This document shows, one piece after another, positions 39,991-48,571 of a stretch of DNA of 52,547 nucleotides (position 1 is its first letter; each line of letters begins with the position of its first letter). The position numbers and the translations under genes are program-made. The notes below the pieces were generated by a model, which saw only the letters and a program-made list of their open reading frames with translations, made no database searches and had not been told where the DNA came from. This DNA is from Planctomycetota bacterium (GTDB lineage Bacteria > Planctomycetota > MHYJ01 > JACPRB01). The stretch covers positions 1 through 52,547 of the forward strand of contig JACQVR010000084.1 of the NCBI GenBank assembly GCA_016209705.1, read 5' to 3'.

Positions 39991-42363
39991 CTACGGCGCG
40001 TCGGCCGCCTGCTTCCCCAGGCGCAGGAACGTCGGCACGAACGTGAAATAATACTTCCGCTCCTCGCGGCCCACGTCCTCTTCAAAGATCAGCTCGAAGA
40101 GGAAATCGTGGAAGTCCCGCCCGACGGTCGCCTTCCGGCTGATGTAATCGCCGGTCTTGAAATCGAACTGAAGTTCCGCCGTCACTTTCCACTTTTCGGT
40201 GACGGCCCAGCGCGAGTTCACCGCGAAGGCATTCGTGACGTCCGCCACGAACACCTGTCCCGCGGACAGAAGCAGCGCGGGCGAAGGCGCGAATCGAAAC
40301 GCGATTTCGCGCACCTCTTCCCGATCGAGGACGGGATTGTATTCACCGCTCGCCAGCGCGGCAAAGTATTTGCTCGGCTGGAACAAGGCGTCCCAATGGA
40401 TGTTCGACCAGCGGCGCTCTTCGTCGAAGGGAGGCGCCAGGGAAATCCAGTGGAACGGATACGTGAAATTGTTCGGATTGAGCGCCAGCGTGTCGCGCTC
40501 CGCCCGAGGATAATACTCCGCCTGAACGCCGAGCTCGAGAAATTCCACGGTGTCCATCCGGTCTCCCACCGGAACCTTGGTCTGGAAGCGGTGGCGCATC
40601 TTGACCGTTATTTCCTCGAACTCGTCCAGTCCGTCGACGGCGTCGTACGGAAACAGGGCGGAATCCAGCGTATTGACGAGCGCGGCTCCGTAACGGCCTT
40701 CGAGCTGGATGATGTGTCTCAACCGGTGAAGTCCGATGAACTCCCACCAGCAGTCATAAATTCCCGTCCACTCCGACGTGATTCTTCCCCCCACGGTGCC
40801 GATCAAGCGGCCTTCCGAATTTCCGTCCAGGGTCGTCTCGTAACCGGTCATGCGTCCCTCCGCGAACGGCAGCAGCGTCGCCACTCCCAACCGCAGCGGA
40901 AGGAGCACGGTGCTGAGCGAATCGACCCGCCACGTGTGAGGCTCCTCCAACATCAGTTGCTCATCGCGCTTCTGCCTCAGTTGAACCGCTTCCACTTCTT
41001 GGCTGACCGTCAATCCGGGCACGAGGGAGGGCGCCAGCGGTTCGTCGAAAAGGAAGAACCTCGTCAGAGGCAGATACTCGAGCTGCGTCTGGAAGTCGTT
41101 GATCCGGTTGCGCTGGAGCACGAACGCTCCGCTGTTGCCGTCCCGCCAGCGCACGTAGCCCACCGTTTCCTGCTCTTTGCCGGTCTTGAACTCTTCCTCG
41201 AAGAACTCCTCTAGCATGTTGCGATCGCTCAACCAGGAAACTTCCAATTCGAGGCGCACGTCTTCGAAGATCTCGTGTCGATGAAACAGGCGCGCCCGCG
41301 CCCGATCGGGATCGACCAGCGGCAGGAACTTCTGATCGAACACGTTGGTCGCGCGGGGGCCCCGGTCTCGGAGATAGTAGGTATCGACATAGCCATGGTA
41401 CAGGCCGTTCCGTTTCCAACTCGGGTCGAAGCCGAACGCCCATCCGCGGAACCGGCGCCAGTCGATTTCCCAGGCCAGATCGCCCCACTCCTCCCGATCG
41501 TCATCCGGTCCAGATCCGTCCCACGGATTCAACGCATCCCCGACCCCCTTGCTGAGGCGCACGCCCCAATCCGTCTCCACATGGTAGCCGAAGCGGCTCG
41601 TCTGGCCGCTTTGCACCTGCCGGATCGGAAGCGCCGAAACGGCGGCCGGAGCGAGCACCACCGGGAAGAAGGGCATGGAGACGCCCCAGACATTGATCGC
41701 CGTGCCCGTGCCCGTGAACTTCCATCCGTCCTGATCGTACGACCACAGGTCCAGAGGCCCGGCTTTGCGGGGCGATGCTTCGCCGAGGTCCACTTCCGCG
41801 TCCGCGAACCTCACCGAGTAATGAGCCTCCCCGTACGTGCAGGTGGACACGGTCACGTCGATCGCGATGATCCGGTCCCGGCTGCTATCCCCGGAAGGTT
41901 GCGAGATCAAGCGCGCCTCCCGCGCGTTGAGGTGAATCGGAGTCCGATGCTTTCCGGAATAGAGGCGCGCCGTGAAATTGTGAAAGACGCCTTTCCGCTC
42001 CACGAAATCGTAGAACAGGCGATCCGCCGAATAGGACTGCCATCGCTGGGTCTTTTCGTCCCACCGCCGGCAGAAAAAATTGCCTTCGACGTACATTTTC
42101 CGAAACGGCTGTTTTTCGCCCAAGCGCATCCAGGTCATGACCCGATCCGCCTGAACGACGATGCCCTCGCCCACGAATCGGACATTGCCCGAGAGGAGGA
42201 TCACCGTGTCGTCCCCGATCGCTCTTCCGACGGCCCGTTTCGCGCTCAAATCGTAACCGCCGAGCTGCATCCTCTGAGGCGGCTCTTGCGGATCCTGAGC
42301 GAAGCTCCGCCCGTGGACCGCCAGCAGGACGGCGCCGGTCAAGAAAGGGATCGAGCGCGTCAT
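39991..42363 (-). CDS. lptD: LptD-like outer-membrane LPS assembly protein
   Basis: This 790-residue protein from the ATG at 42363 has a signal peptide (MTRSIPFLTGAVLLAVHGRSFAQ), an OstA-like N-terminal strand domain (LLSGNVRFVGEGIVVQADRVMTW) and a long beta-barrel. The VSTCTYGEAHYSVRF segment is typical of LptD-type proteins. The disulfide-cysteine pattern of E. coli is not seen. LptB is encoded elsewhere in the window; LptA, LptC, LptE, LptF and LptG are not. The N-terminus could lie upstream, but there the frame crosses a heptad array. Confidence 0.8.
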   Translation of the reverse strand: MTRSIPFLTGAVLLAVHGRSFAQDPQEPPQRMQLGGYDLSAKRAVGRAIGDDTVILLSGNVRFVGEGIVVQADRVMTWMRLGEKQPFRKMYVEGNFFCRRWDEKTQRWQSYSADRLFYDFVERKGVFHNFTARLYSGKHRTPIHLNAREARLISQPSGDSSRDRIIAIDVTVSTCTYGEAHYSVRFADAEVDLGEASPRKAGPLDLWSYDQDGWKFTGTGTAINVWGVSMPFFPVVLAPAAVSALPIRQVQSGQTSRFGYHVETDWGVRLSKGVGDALNPWDGSGPDDDREEWGDLAWEIDWRRFRGWAFGFDPSWKRNGLYHGYVDTYYLRDRGPRATNVFDQKFLPLVDPDRARARLFHRHEIFEDVRLELEVSWLSDRNMLEEFFEEEFKTGKEQETVGYVRWRDGNSGAFVLQRNRINDFQTQLEYLPLTRFFLFDEPLAPSLVPGLTVSQEVEAVQLRQKRDEQLMLEEPHTWRVDSLSTVLLPLRLGVATLLPFAEGRMTGYETTLDGNSEGRLIGTVGGRITSEWTGIYDCWWEFIGLHRLRHIIQLEGRYGAALVNTLDSALFPYDAVDGLDEFEEITVKMRHRFQTKVPVGDRMDTVEFLELGVQAEYYPRAERDTLALNPNNFTYPFHWISLAPPFDEERRWSNIHWDALFQPSKYFAALASGEYNPVLDREEVREIAFRFAPSPALLLSAGQVFVADVTNAFAVNSRWAVTEKWKVTAELQFDFKTGDYISRKATVGRDFHDFLFELIFEEDVGREERKYYFTFVPTFLRLGKQAADAP

Positions 42364-42366
42364 AAA

Positions 42367-42472
42367 GTTCGGAGTACGAAGCACGAAGTCCGATGTCTCC
42401 TCATTTTTCTCCCTCTCCCCATCCCCTTCCATGTTCCGGCTCTTGGCTTTCTGGCTTCTGGCTCCTGGGCTT
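42367..42472. repeat. Heptad array upstream of lptD
   Basis: Four units related to GTACGAA (42367-42394) are followed by a pyrimidine-rich centre, then five looser units of the GGCTTCT type (42438-42472). The arms are not good complements, so this may be a partly decayed pair. It ends at the polA stop codon and begins next to the lptD ATG. Confidence 0.55.
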
Positions 42473-45157
42473 CTAATCCAGCTCGGCCCACGTCCCGCCG
42501 CGCGCGAGATGGACCTTGAGAGGTACCTTCAGGCGATAAACCCCCTCCATCTCCTCGCGAAGCAGCTCGGCGACGATCGTGGCTTCCCGCTCCAGCGCTT
42601 CAAGCACCAGCTCGTCGTGGACTTGCAGAATGATGCGGGCTTTCCGCCGTTCCGCCTTCAGTCGCCGGTGCACGGCGATCATCGCCATCTTCATCAGGTC
42701 CGCGGCCGTGCCCTGAATCGGCGCGTTGACGGCGACGCGTTCCGCGGGAGCGCGGATCGCCCGATTCTTGCTGGTCAGGCCCGGCACATAGCGCCGCCGG
42801 CCCAGGAGCGTCGCCACGTAGCCGCGCTCCCGGGCTTCATGAAGCGTTTGATCCAGGTACGAGCGAACGCGCCCGTACCTGTGGAAATATCGATCAATGT
42901 ACTCTTGCGCGGTTCGATGGTCGATCCCCAATCGCTGGGCCAGACCCATCGCGCTCATTCCGTAGAGGATTCCGAAGTTGATCGCCTTCGCCTTGCGCCG
43001 CTGATCCTCCGTCACGCGGTCGGGCGGAACGTCGAACACCTCGGCGGCGGTCGCCTGGTGGATGTCACGATCCTCCCGGAACGCGGCGGCCAGCCGTGGA
43101 TCTTCGGACAGGTGGGCCAGGACCCTCAGCTCGATTTGAGAATAGTCCGCGGCCACGTACAGGTGGCCGGAATCCGGGACGAACGCCGTGCGGATCAGCT
43201 TGCCTTCCGCCGTCCGGATCGGAATGTTCTGTAGATTCGGATCGCTGGAGGAAAGTCGGCCCGTGGCGGCGATGGCTTGATTGTAAGAGGTATGGACGCG
43301 TCCGGTCTCGGGATGGACCAGATGCGGAAGCGCCTCGACATAGGTGCTTTTGAGCTTCGCGAGCTGGCGGTACTCGAGGATCTTCGCCGGAAGCGCGTGA
43401 ACGGCGGCCAGCTTCTCCAGCACCCCGATGTCCGTCGAGAATCCGGTCTTGGTCTGCCGTCCCCGTTTCAATCCCAGCTTGTCGAACAAGATCCGCTGGA
43501 GCTGCTTCGGAGAGTCGATATTGAATTCCTCCCCCGCGGCGGCATGAATTTCGGCCATGACGGCGCGCATGCGCGCCGAGAACTCGGCGGACAGCCTTGC
43601 GAGGATGCTCGTCTCGATGCGCACGCCGGCGCGCTCCATGTCGAGCAGGACGCGGATGAGCGGGAGCTCGAGATCTTGAAGCAAAGGGAGCATGCCGGCC
43701 TCGCGCAGGCGGCGCTCCAGAAGGGGCGTCAGCCGCAGGACCGCGTCCACGTCCTCCCCGCTGTAGTCGCGCGCCCGCTCCACCGGCACCTGATCGAACC
43801 CGTCGCGGCCGGCCACGTCCGCATACAGCATCTTGTCCATTCCCAGGACCTCGCGGCAGAGCGTCTCGAGGTTATGCGGACCGCGATCCGGATTCAGAAG
43901 ATACGCCGCCACCATGGTGTCGAAGCCGATCCGGCCGACGTCGACGCCGTGCCGAGCCAGGACCAGCGCGTCGTATTTGATGTTCTGCCCGATCACTGGT
44001 CGCTCCGGATCTTGCAGGATCGGCCGCAGCGATTCGAGGACGTCCTTCCAGGAGAGCATTCGAGGCGCGCCGAGATAGGCGTGAGCGATCGGGATGTATC
44101 GCGACTGCCCTTCGGAAGCGGCCAGACACAGGCCGACGATGCGCGCGCGCATCGGATCGGGCGAGGTCGTCTCCAGATCCAGCGAGATGCGCGGCGCGCC
44201 GCGCATCTCGTCCGCCACGCGCGCCAGGTCCCGCGCCTCCAGGATGATCCGATACCCCTCGTGGGCAAACGCGCGGCCCGACGGCGCGGGAACCGCGTCA
44301 AGCTGCTTCGGAAGCGACGTGAACTCCAGTTCCGTGAAAAGCGCGATCAACGCCTCGCGGTCGATCTCGCCGGGCCGCAGATCGGCCACTCGGACCGAAA
44401 GCGGCACGTCGCGGCGAACGGTGGCGAGCCGGCGCGACAGCTCCGCGGCTTCCCGCTCCTGCTCCAGGAGTTTTCTCCACCGCGGCTCGACCCGATCGAG
44501 ATGGCGATATACCTCCTCCAGGGAGCCGTGGGAAGCGATCAGGCGAGACGCCGTCTTCTCGCCGATCCCTCGGACCCCCGGAATGTTGTCGCTGACATCG
44601 CCCATCAGGGCCAGGACATCCACCACGCGCTCGGGAGCCACGCCGAACTTTTCGACGACTTCGTCGATTCCGACCCATTTCCCCTTCATGTCGTCGTAGA
44701 GCACAATCCCGGGATTCGATTCTTCCTTGCGCTTGGACACGAGCTGCATGAGATCCTTGTCGCCGGTAAGGATGACGACGTCGAGGCCCGCCGCGACCCC
44801 CCGCCCGGCGAGCGTCCCGATGACGTCGTCCGCTTCGACCCCTTCCCATTCGATCACCGGGATGGCGAACATTCCTGGCAGGAGCTTGATGGTCGGAATC
44901 TGCCGGGAGAGATCCTCGGGCATCGGCTGGCGCGTCGCCTTGTACCGCGCGTAGATCTCGTCGCGAAACGTGGGGCCCGGCGCGTCGAAGACCATGCCCA
45001 GATACTCCGGACGAAACTGGCGCCGGATCCGGGTCAGCATGTTCGCGAACACGAAGATCGCGTTGGTCGGAAACCCGGCGGACGTGGACAGTCTGCTCAA
45101 TCCGAAGAAGGCGCGGTAGAAATACGATGAACCGTCGACCAGAAACAAGCGTTCCAT
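42473..45157 (-). CDS. polA: DNA polymerase I, all three domains intact
   Basis: This 894-residue enzyme has a 5'-3' exonuclease/FEN domain (LFLVDGSSYFYRAF, IPGVRGIGEKTASRLI), a 3'-5' proofreading domain (SLDLETTSP, IGQNIKYDALVLA and the YSGEDVD motif, all catalytic acids kept) and a polymerase domain. In the polymerase, motif A is AADYSQIELRVLAHLSED, motif B RRKAKAINFGILYGMSA (Phe, so dideoxy-discriminating) and motif C LQVHDELVLE. It fills gaps after Okazaki fragment maturation and repair. A heptad array separates it from lptD. Confidence 0.97.
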   Translation of the reverse strand: MERLFLVDGSSYFYRAFFGLSRLSTSAGFPTNAIFVFANMLTRIRRQFRPEYLGMVFDAPGPTFRDEIYARYKATRQPMPEDLSRQIPTIKLLPGMFAIPVIEWEGVEADDVIGTLAGRGVAAGLDVVILTGDKDLMQLVSKRKEESNPGIVLYDDMKGKWVGIDEVVEKFGVAPERVVDVLALMGDVSDNIPGVRGIGEKTASRLIASHGSLEEVYRHLDRVEPRWRKLLEQEREAAELSRRLATVRRDVPLSVRVADLRPGEIDREALIALFTELEFTSLPKQLDAVPAPSGRAFAHEGYRIILEARDLARVADEMRGAPRISLDLETTSPDPMRARIVGLCLAASEGQSRYIPIAHAYLGAPRMLSWKDVLESLRPILQDPERPVIGQNIKYDALVLARHGVDVGRIGFDTMVAAYLLNPDRGPHNLETLCREVLGMDKMLYADVAGRDGFDQVPVERARDYSGEDVDAVLRLTPLLERRLREAGMLPLLQDLELPLIRVLLDMERAGVRIETSILARLSAEFSARMRAVMAEIHAAAGEEFNIDSPKQLQRILFDKLGLKRGRQTKTGFSTDIGVLEKLAAVHALPAKILEYRQLAKLKSTYVEALPHLVHPETGRVHTSYNQAIAATGRLSSSDPNLQNIPIRTAEGKLIRTAFVPDSGHLYVAADYSQIELRVLAHLSEDPRLAAAFREDRDIHQATAAEVFDVPPDRVTEDQRRKAKAINFGILYGMSAMGLAQRLGIDHRTAQEYIDRYFHRYGRVRSYLDQTLHEARERGYVATLLGRRRYVPGLTSKNRAIRAPAERVAVNAPIQGTAADLMKMAMIAVHRRLKAERRKARIILQVHDELVLEALEREATIVAELLREEMEGVYRLKVPLKVHLARGGTWAELD

Positions 45158-45176
45158 CGTGGCCGCTCCGAGCGCC

Positions 45177-45206
45177 GCGCCCCGGAGATACGTGTCCGGT
45201 TATTCT
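45177..45206 (-). repeat. 30-bp dispersed repeat, copy 2
   Basis: This is the inverted copy of 39958-39987 with two mismatches. It sits 20 bases upstream of the polA start codon. Confidence 0.65.
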
Positions 45207-45260
45207 GGGGCGCGGAGTCCCTTGGGATGGGAAATTCCTATTCGTTTCGGCACCCCGGCG

Positions 45261-45305
45261 CAAGTCAATTCATGACTTGAATTTGATATCGACAGCGGTT
45301 AGACT
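45261..45305 (+). promoter_or_regulatory. Promoter with operator for radical SAM gene
   Basis: TTGAAT at 45277-45282 and TAGACT at 45300-45305 are 17 bases apart. CAAGTCA (45261-45267) and TGACTTG (45273-45279) form an exact 7-bp inverted repeat with five bases between; its right arm overlaps the -35 box, the position expected of a repressor or activator site. The leader to the ATG at 45524 is then about 215 bases. Confidence 0.5.
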
Positions 45306-45341
45306 TCGCCGGTCGATTGATGTTCGTCGTCGAAATTTCCG

Positions 45342-45482
45342 ATGGGAGGTGTCTTTCCAGGAATCGCCGCGGCCGATGCGTTCGGCGGTTCCCCGTTCTT
45401 TGATCAAGCCGTAGAAATGGCGGCGGCCCGGCGCTCCGCGGAGTCCTGTGGGAAGCGGCCGGCCCTCCGCGTGTCGGACTGA
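45342..45482 (+). CDS. Possible 46-residue leader ORF
   Basis: ATG at 45342 opens a frame (MGGVFPGIAAADAFGGSPFF, then ending ALRVSD) that stops at 45482, 41 bases before the radical SAM start. Third codon positions are mostly G or C. No good ribosome site precedes it and an overlapping 27-codon ORF starts at about 45320. Function unknown; it may not be real. Confidence 0.25.
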   Translation: MGGVFPGIAAADAFGGSPFFDQAVEMAAARRSAESCGKRPALRVSD

Positions 45483-45523
45483 ACAGGTCGGGACGCTGAA
45501 AGGGTCGTGCGCTGGAGAGGACG

Positions 45524-46645
45524 ATGGACCCGAAGGTCATCCTGGAAACGGCACTTCACCGAGAAGAAATTTCCGCGATCGAAGCGCTCTTGTTGATGCA
45601 GGCGGGAGATTCGCTGCGGCCGGATTTGTTCGAAACGGCGGACGTCCTCACCCAGCGGTTCCACGCGCGCAACGTCACCTACGTCCGATCCAAGCTCATC
45701 CATTACACGAACATCTGCCGGGCGGAGTGCGCCTTCTGCCCGTTCTGGCGCAAAAAAGGCCAGCGGGGAGCCTTCCTGTTGTCCGCGGACGAGGTCCTCC
45801 GCCAGATCCGCGACGCCGGCGCGGTCCGCCAGATCGATCTTCAAGGCGGACTGAACCCCGACGTGACGCTGGACTATCTCACGGGTCTCCTTCGGACGAT
45901 CAAGGAAGAGCATCCGAACCTGCACCTTCATGGGTTGTCTCCGAGCGAAATCTATTACGTGGCCAAGCGATCGCGCGCCGGCGTCTTCGAGGTGGTCAAG
46001 AAACTCCGGGCCGCCGGTCTGGATTCCCTGTCCGGCGATTCCGCGGACATTCTCAACGACAAGTTGCGCAAGAAGTTCGCGACGGAAAAACTGCGCTCCG
46101 GTGACTGGGTGGACGTCATGCGCGCCGCGCATCGGGCGGGCCTTCCCACGACCGCCACGCTCCTCTTCGGTCATATCGAAGACGAGATCCAGATCGGCGA
46201 GCATCTGGACATCATCAAGAACCTCCAGCGCGAGACGGGAGGAATCGTCGCGTTCGAGCCGATCCCTTTCGTGCCGGCGAACACCGCCGTGGTGAAGGAC
46301 CGCAAGTTCAAGCCGCGGGAGGGCATCGAACCCGTCCTGAAAATGGTGGCGATCTGCCGCATCTTCTTCGCGCGCACCATCCGCCATATCCAGATCGACT
46401 GGACCAAGCTCGGCTGGCCGGATACCCTGCGCACCTTGGGCGCCGGCGCGAACGATCTGGGACCTCTTTCGGTCGATGCGGCGGAGATCCGCGCCCCGGA
46501 ATCCAACGGAAAACTGACCACTCCGGTCACGACCCTGAAGAGCATGGTTCAGAAGGCCGGCCGAATCGCCGTCGAGCGCGATCCCTTCTCCAGACGGCCG
46601 CTTCCCCGCTTGGGCGTCCGCCAGGAAGAGCCGGCGCTGGTTTGA
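45524..46645 (+). CDS. MqnC/MqnE/CofH-family radical SAM enzyme
   Basis: This 373-residue radical SAM protein has the cluster Cys triad C65-x3-C69-x2-C72 (YTNICRAECAFCPFWRKKG). The family signature continues with QIDLQGGLNPDVTLDYLTGLLRTIKEEHP, HLHGLSPSEIYYVAKRSR and TATLLFGHIEDEIQIGEHL. The LQGGLxPD and HxxSPxE forms fit MqnC, cyclic dehypoxanthinyl futalosine synthase of the futalosine menaquinone route; MqnE or F420 CofH cannot be excluded. GGAGAGGA precedes the ATG. No other mqn gene is in the window. Confidence 0.85.
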   Translation: MDPKVILETALHREEISAIEALLLMQAGDSLRPDLFETADVLTQRFHARNVTYVRSKLIHYTNICRAECAFCPFWRKKGQRGAFLLSADEVLRQIRDAGAVRQIDLQGGLNPDVTLDYLTGLLRTIKEEHPNLHLHGLSPSEIYYVAKRSRAGVFEVVKKLRAAGLDSLSGDSADILNDKLRKKFATEKLRSGDWVDVMRAAHRAGLPTTATLLFGHIEDEIQIGEHLDIIKNLQRETGGIVAFEPIPFVPANTAVVKDRKFKPREGIEPVLKMVAICRIFFARTIRHIQIDWTKLGWPDTLRTLGAGANDLGPLSVDAAEIRAPESNGKLTTPVTTLKSMVQKAGRIAVERDPFSRRPLPRLGVRQEEPALV

Positions 46646-46759
46646 TCCGCCCAGCGTCTCGATGGGTGAAGCCCCGCTCCCCCCGCCTTCGTTCCGCAAC
46701 ACCGTAACATCCTCGTTTTTCGAGAAGATCTTTGGTGCGTGTGAAGCCACAAATAGTCG

Positions 46760-46839
46760 CGGCGCGAAGCGCCGCCTTGAAATCGCGGGAACCCCATCAA
46801 GTGATTCCCGCGATTTCAGAAGCGAGCGCCGAAGGCGCG
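46760..46839. repeat. Palindrome cluster, GAAATCGCGGGAA family copy 2
   Basis: TGAAATCGCGGGAA at 46778-46791 and its exact complement at 46805-46818 enclose 13 bases. Small hairpins (GGCGC GAA GCGCC and GCGCC GAA GGCGC) flank it on each side. It lies between the convergent radical SAM and bshC genes and can serve as a terminator for both. The core is the same as at 31406-31455. Confidence 0.75.
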
Positions 46840-46843
46840 AGCG

Positions 46844-48403
46844 TCACAGCCAGACGATCGCGTGCCCCTCTGCTCGCGGATCCAGCGATGCGAGCAGCCG
46901 TCCGGCCGCCGATGGACCCGCGATCGCCAAGTAGTACCAGATCGGGAACATCCGTTCCTGCAACCTCCCTTCCGGCGTCACGTGGCCCGACACGCGACGG
47001 ATCCGCCCCGCCGCGACGCCGTCGATGGCGCGCAGGGATTCTTCCAACCGGCGCCGAAATGCCTCCAGGACGCTTCCGATCTTGGCTTCGGTCTTCCGCG
47101 CCAGCGATCGCGGCGTCCCGCCCATCGCGTCCAGCCGCGCCGCCAGCCGGGCGAACCGATCGGCTGTCTCCCGGCTCATGTCCTCCGCGGCCGCCAGGAT
47201 CTGTCCGTGGGAATGGGCCGCCCGCCGACGCAGAAGCTCGGCTTCTCCCAGGAGCAAGTCCCGCGGATCCAGCCCCGCGTCAGACGCCGCGCGGGCGACG
47301 CGCGGCTCCAGGAGCGTCGCGCTGATCCTCGGCGCCACGGCGGGCGCCGTCACGCCGAAGGCCTCGTACAACTCGGCGAGTTGCGCGATGTACGCCACCT
47401 CATTGGGACCTCCCACATAGAGAGCCACCGGAAAGACGGAATCTTGAAGCACGCAGCGCAGGGCCGCTCCCGCGGACAGCCGCTCCGCCAGGAGCGCTCG
47501 CGCGGAGAACGTCTCGCCGGCCGCCACAAGCGCATTCCCCGCCGCCTCCACCCGCACGCGCCGGCCTTCCCGAATCAGATAGACTCCCGGACCCCGTGGC
47601 GCGGCCATGGCCGGTTGAAAACCGATCCCGCGCAAGCGCTCCGCGCCCGCTTCGACCGCGCGGCGGACTTTCCCCGGGTCGGCAAGAGCTCTTTCAAATA
47701 CGGAGGCCGCGCGGCCGCCCGTGATCTGCGCCGGCTCGAAGACCAGCAACTCGGCGCCGAACAACGCCTTGAGAAACCGAGTAAAGTCGGCCGCCACCGG
47801 ACCCCGATGGAGAGATAGGAACAGGTCCAGGATCTCCGCCCGATATGGCGTTTGCGGAAGCAGATCGAGGAGATCCTCCGCGTCCAGCCGCGCCTCTCGA
47901 TTCGCCAGCACGCCGTCGCCGGAAAGGCGAACGCGCGCCCGGCGCATGCCCCCCTCGCGATCGGGCATGGCGAGCCGATCGAAATCCTGCGCGCGGTCGT
48001 CGTCGGAATGGTTCCAGAAGATCGGCACGGCGGGAACGCCGCCCGCTTCAAGCCATCGCGCCCACCGCACCGCCGAGACTGCCTTATAGAAGTTGTACAG
48101 CGGTCCCAAGCCCACGGACGGCTGCTGTCCGGTGAGCACGGCGGCGGCGCCGCGCTTCAGCTTGTCGGAGGCCGGGCCGGGCTCCAAGCGGTCTGCCATC
48201 TCGGGCTCCAGCCCGCGCACCGTCTGGGCGCGAGCGCGGGAAAGAACGGCGTCTGCGTTTCGCGGATCCAGGGCGAATCGGTCCAACACGCGGCGATCTC
48301 CTCCGCAGAACGCCGCGAACGGCGGAGGGACCTGTCCTTGCAGGTCGGACCAGGCAAGGCGTTCGATGCGAGGGAACGGGGAGGAGGGTGTCAGCGAGTC
48401 CAA
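46844..48403 (-). CDS. bshC: Bacillithiol biosynthesis cysteine ligase BshC
   Basis: This 519-residue enzyme adds cysteine to glucosaminyl malate, the last step of bacillithiol synthesis. The nucleotide-binding motif AVLTGQQPSVGLGPLYNFYKAVSAV and the VPIFWNHSDDDRAQDFDR block are diagnostic, with VALYVGGPNEVAYIAQL and the C-terminal ERMFPIWYYLAIAGP. The start is a TTG at 48403 in the listed frame; other starts are possible. bshA and bshB are not nearby. Its presence predicts bacillithiol as a low-molecular-weight thiol. Confidence 0.9.
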   Translation of the reverse strand: MDSLTPSSPFPRIERLAWSDLQGQVPPPFAAFCGGDRRVLDRFALDPRNADAVLSRARAQTVRGLEPEMADRLEPGPASDKLKRGAAAVLTGQQPSVGLGPLYNFYKAVSAVRWARWLEAGGVPAVPIFWNHSDDDRAQDFDRLAMPDREGGMRRARVRLSGDGVLANREARLDAEDLLDLLPQTPYRAEILDLFLSLHRGPVAADFTRFLKALFGAELLVFEPAQITGGRAASVFERALADPGKVRRAVEAGAERLRGIGFQPAMAAPRGPGVYLIREGRRVRVEAAGNALVAAGETFSARALLAERLSAGAALRCVLQDSVFPVALYVGGPNEVAYIAQLAELYEAFGVTAPAVAPRISATLLEPRVARAASDAGLDPRDLLLGEAELLRRRAAHSHGQILAAAEDMSRETADRFARLAARLDAMGGTPRSLARKTEAKIGSVLEAFRRRLEESLRAIDGVAAGRIRRVSGHVTPEGRLQERMFPIWYYLAIAGPSAAGRLLASLDPRAEGHAIVWL

Positions 48404-48429
48404 GGCGGTCGGTCTTCCGGTTTCAAAGA

Positions 48430-48458
48430 TTGTTCAAGGAATCCGTGTGTGCTAGATT
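48430..48458 (+). promoter_or_regulatory. Promoter of purD
   Basis: TTGTTC at 48430-48435 and TAGATT at 48453-48458 are 17 bases apart, and TGC before the -10 makes it extended. The leader to the ATG is about 110 bases and holds no structure I recognise. Confidence 0.45.
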
Positions 48459-48571
48459 GTAATCGGATCCCTGATGAAATTCCCAGCGCTTCACGCCTCG
48501 AATCTCCCTGCCGCGACCGAAAACGAAACGAGAGCGGCGAGCGCTTCCTCACCGCCCGCCGCGCATCTTCC

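Larger units (their letters stand above)
45158..45523. other. Divergent 366-base region with promoter and leader
   Basis: This holds the second 30-bp repeat (45177-45206), a good promoter with an overlapping inverted repeat (45261-45305), and a long leader before the radical SAM gene. A 46-codon ORF is in the leader. No riboswitch that I know was recognised in it. Confidence 0.5.

Noticed and set aside
4616..42472. CRISPR or ordinary microsatellites as explanation of the short tandem units
   Set aside because: There are no 20-40 base repeats with unique spacers, and units are degenerate and arranged as inverted arms, unlike CRISPR or pure slippage tracts.
45306..45523. A riboswitch in the leader of the MqnC-like gene
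   Set aside because: No TPP, cobalamin, FMN, SAM or other conserved core that I know was seen.
46844..48403. Frame opposite bshC (46862-47818) as a separate gene
   Set aside because: BshC motifs are clear on the minus strand and the opposite protein is a low-complexity Arg/Pro shadow.
47852..48571. A 240-codon N-terminal extension of PurD
   Set aside because: PurD normally begins at [14 protein letters not shown]. The extension is antisense to bshC and contains no family motif.
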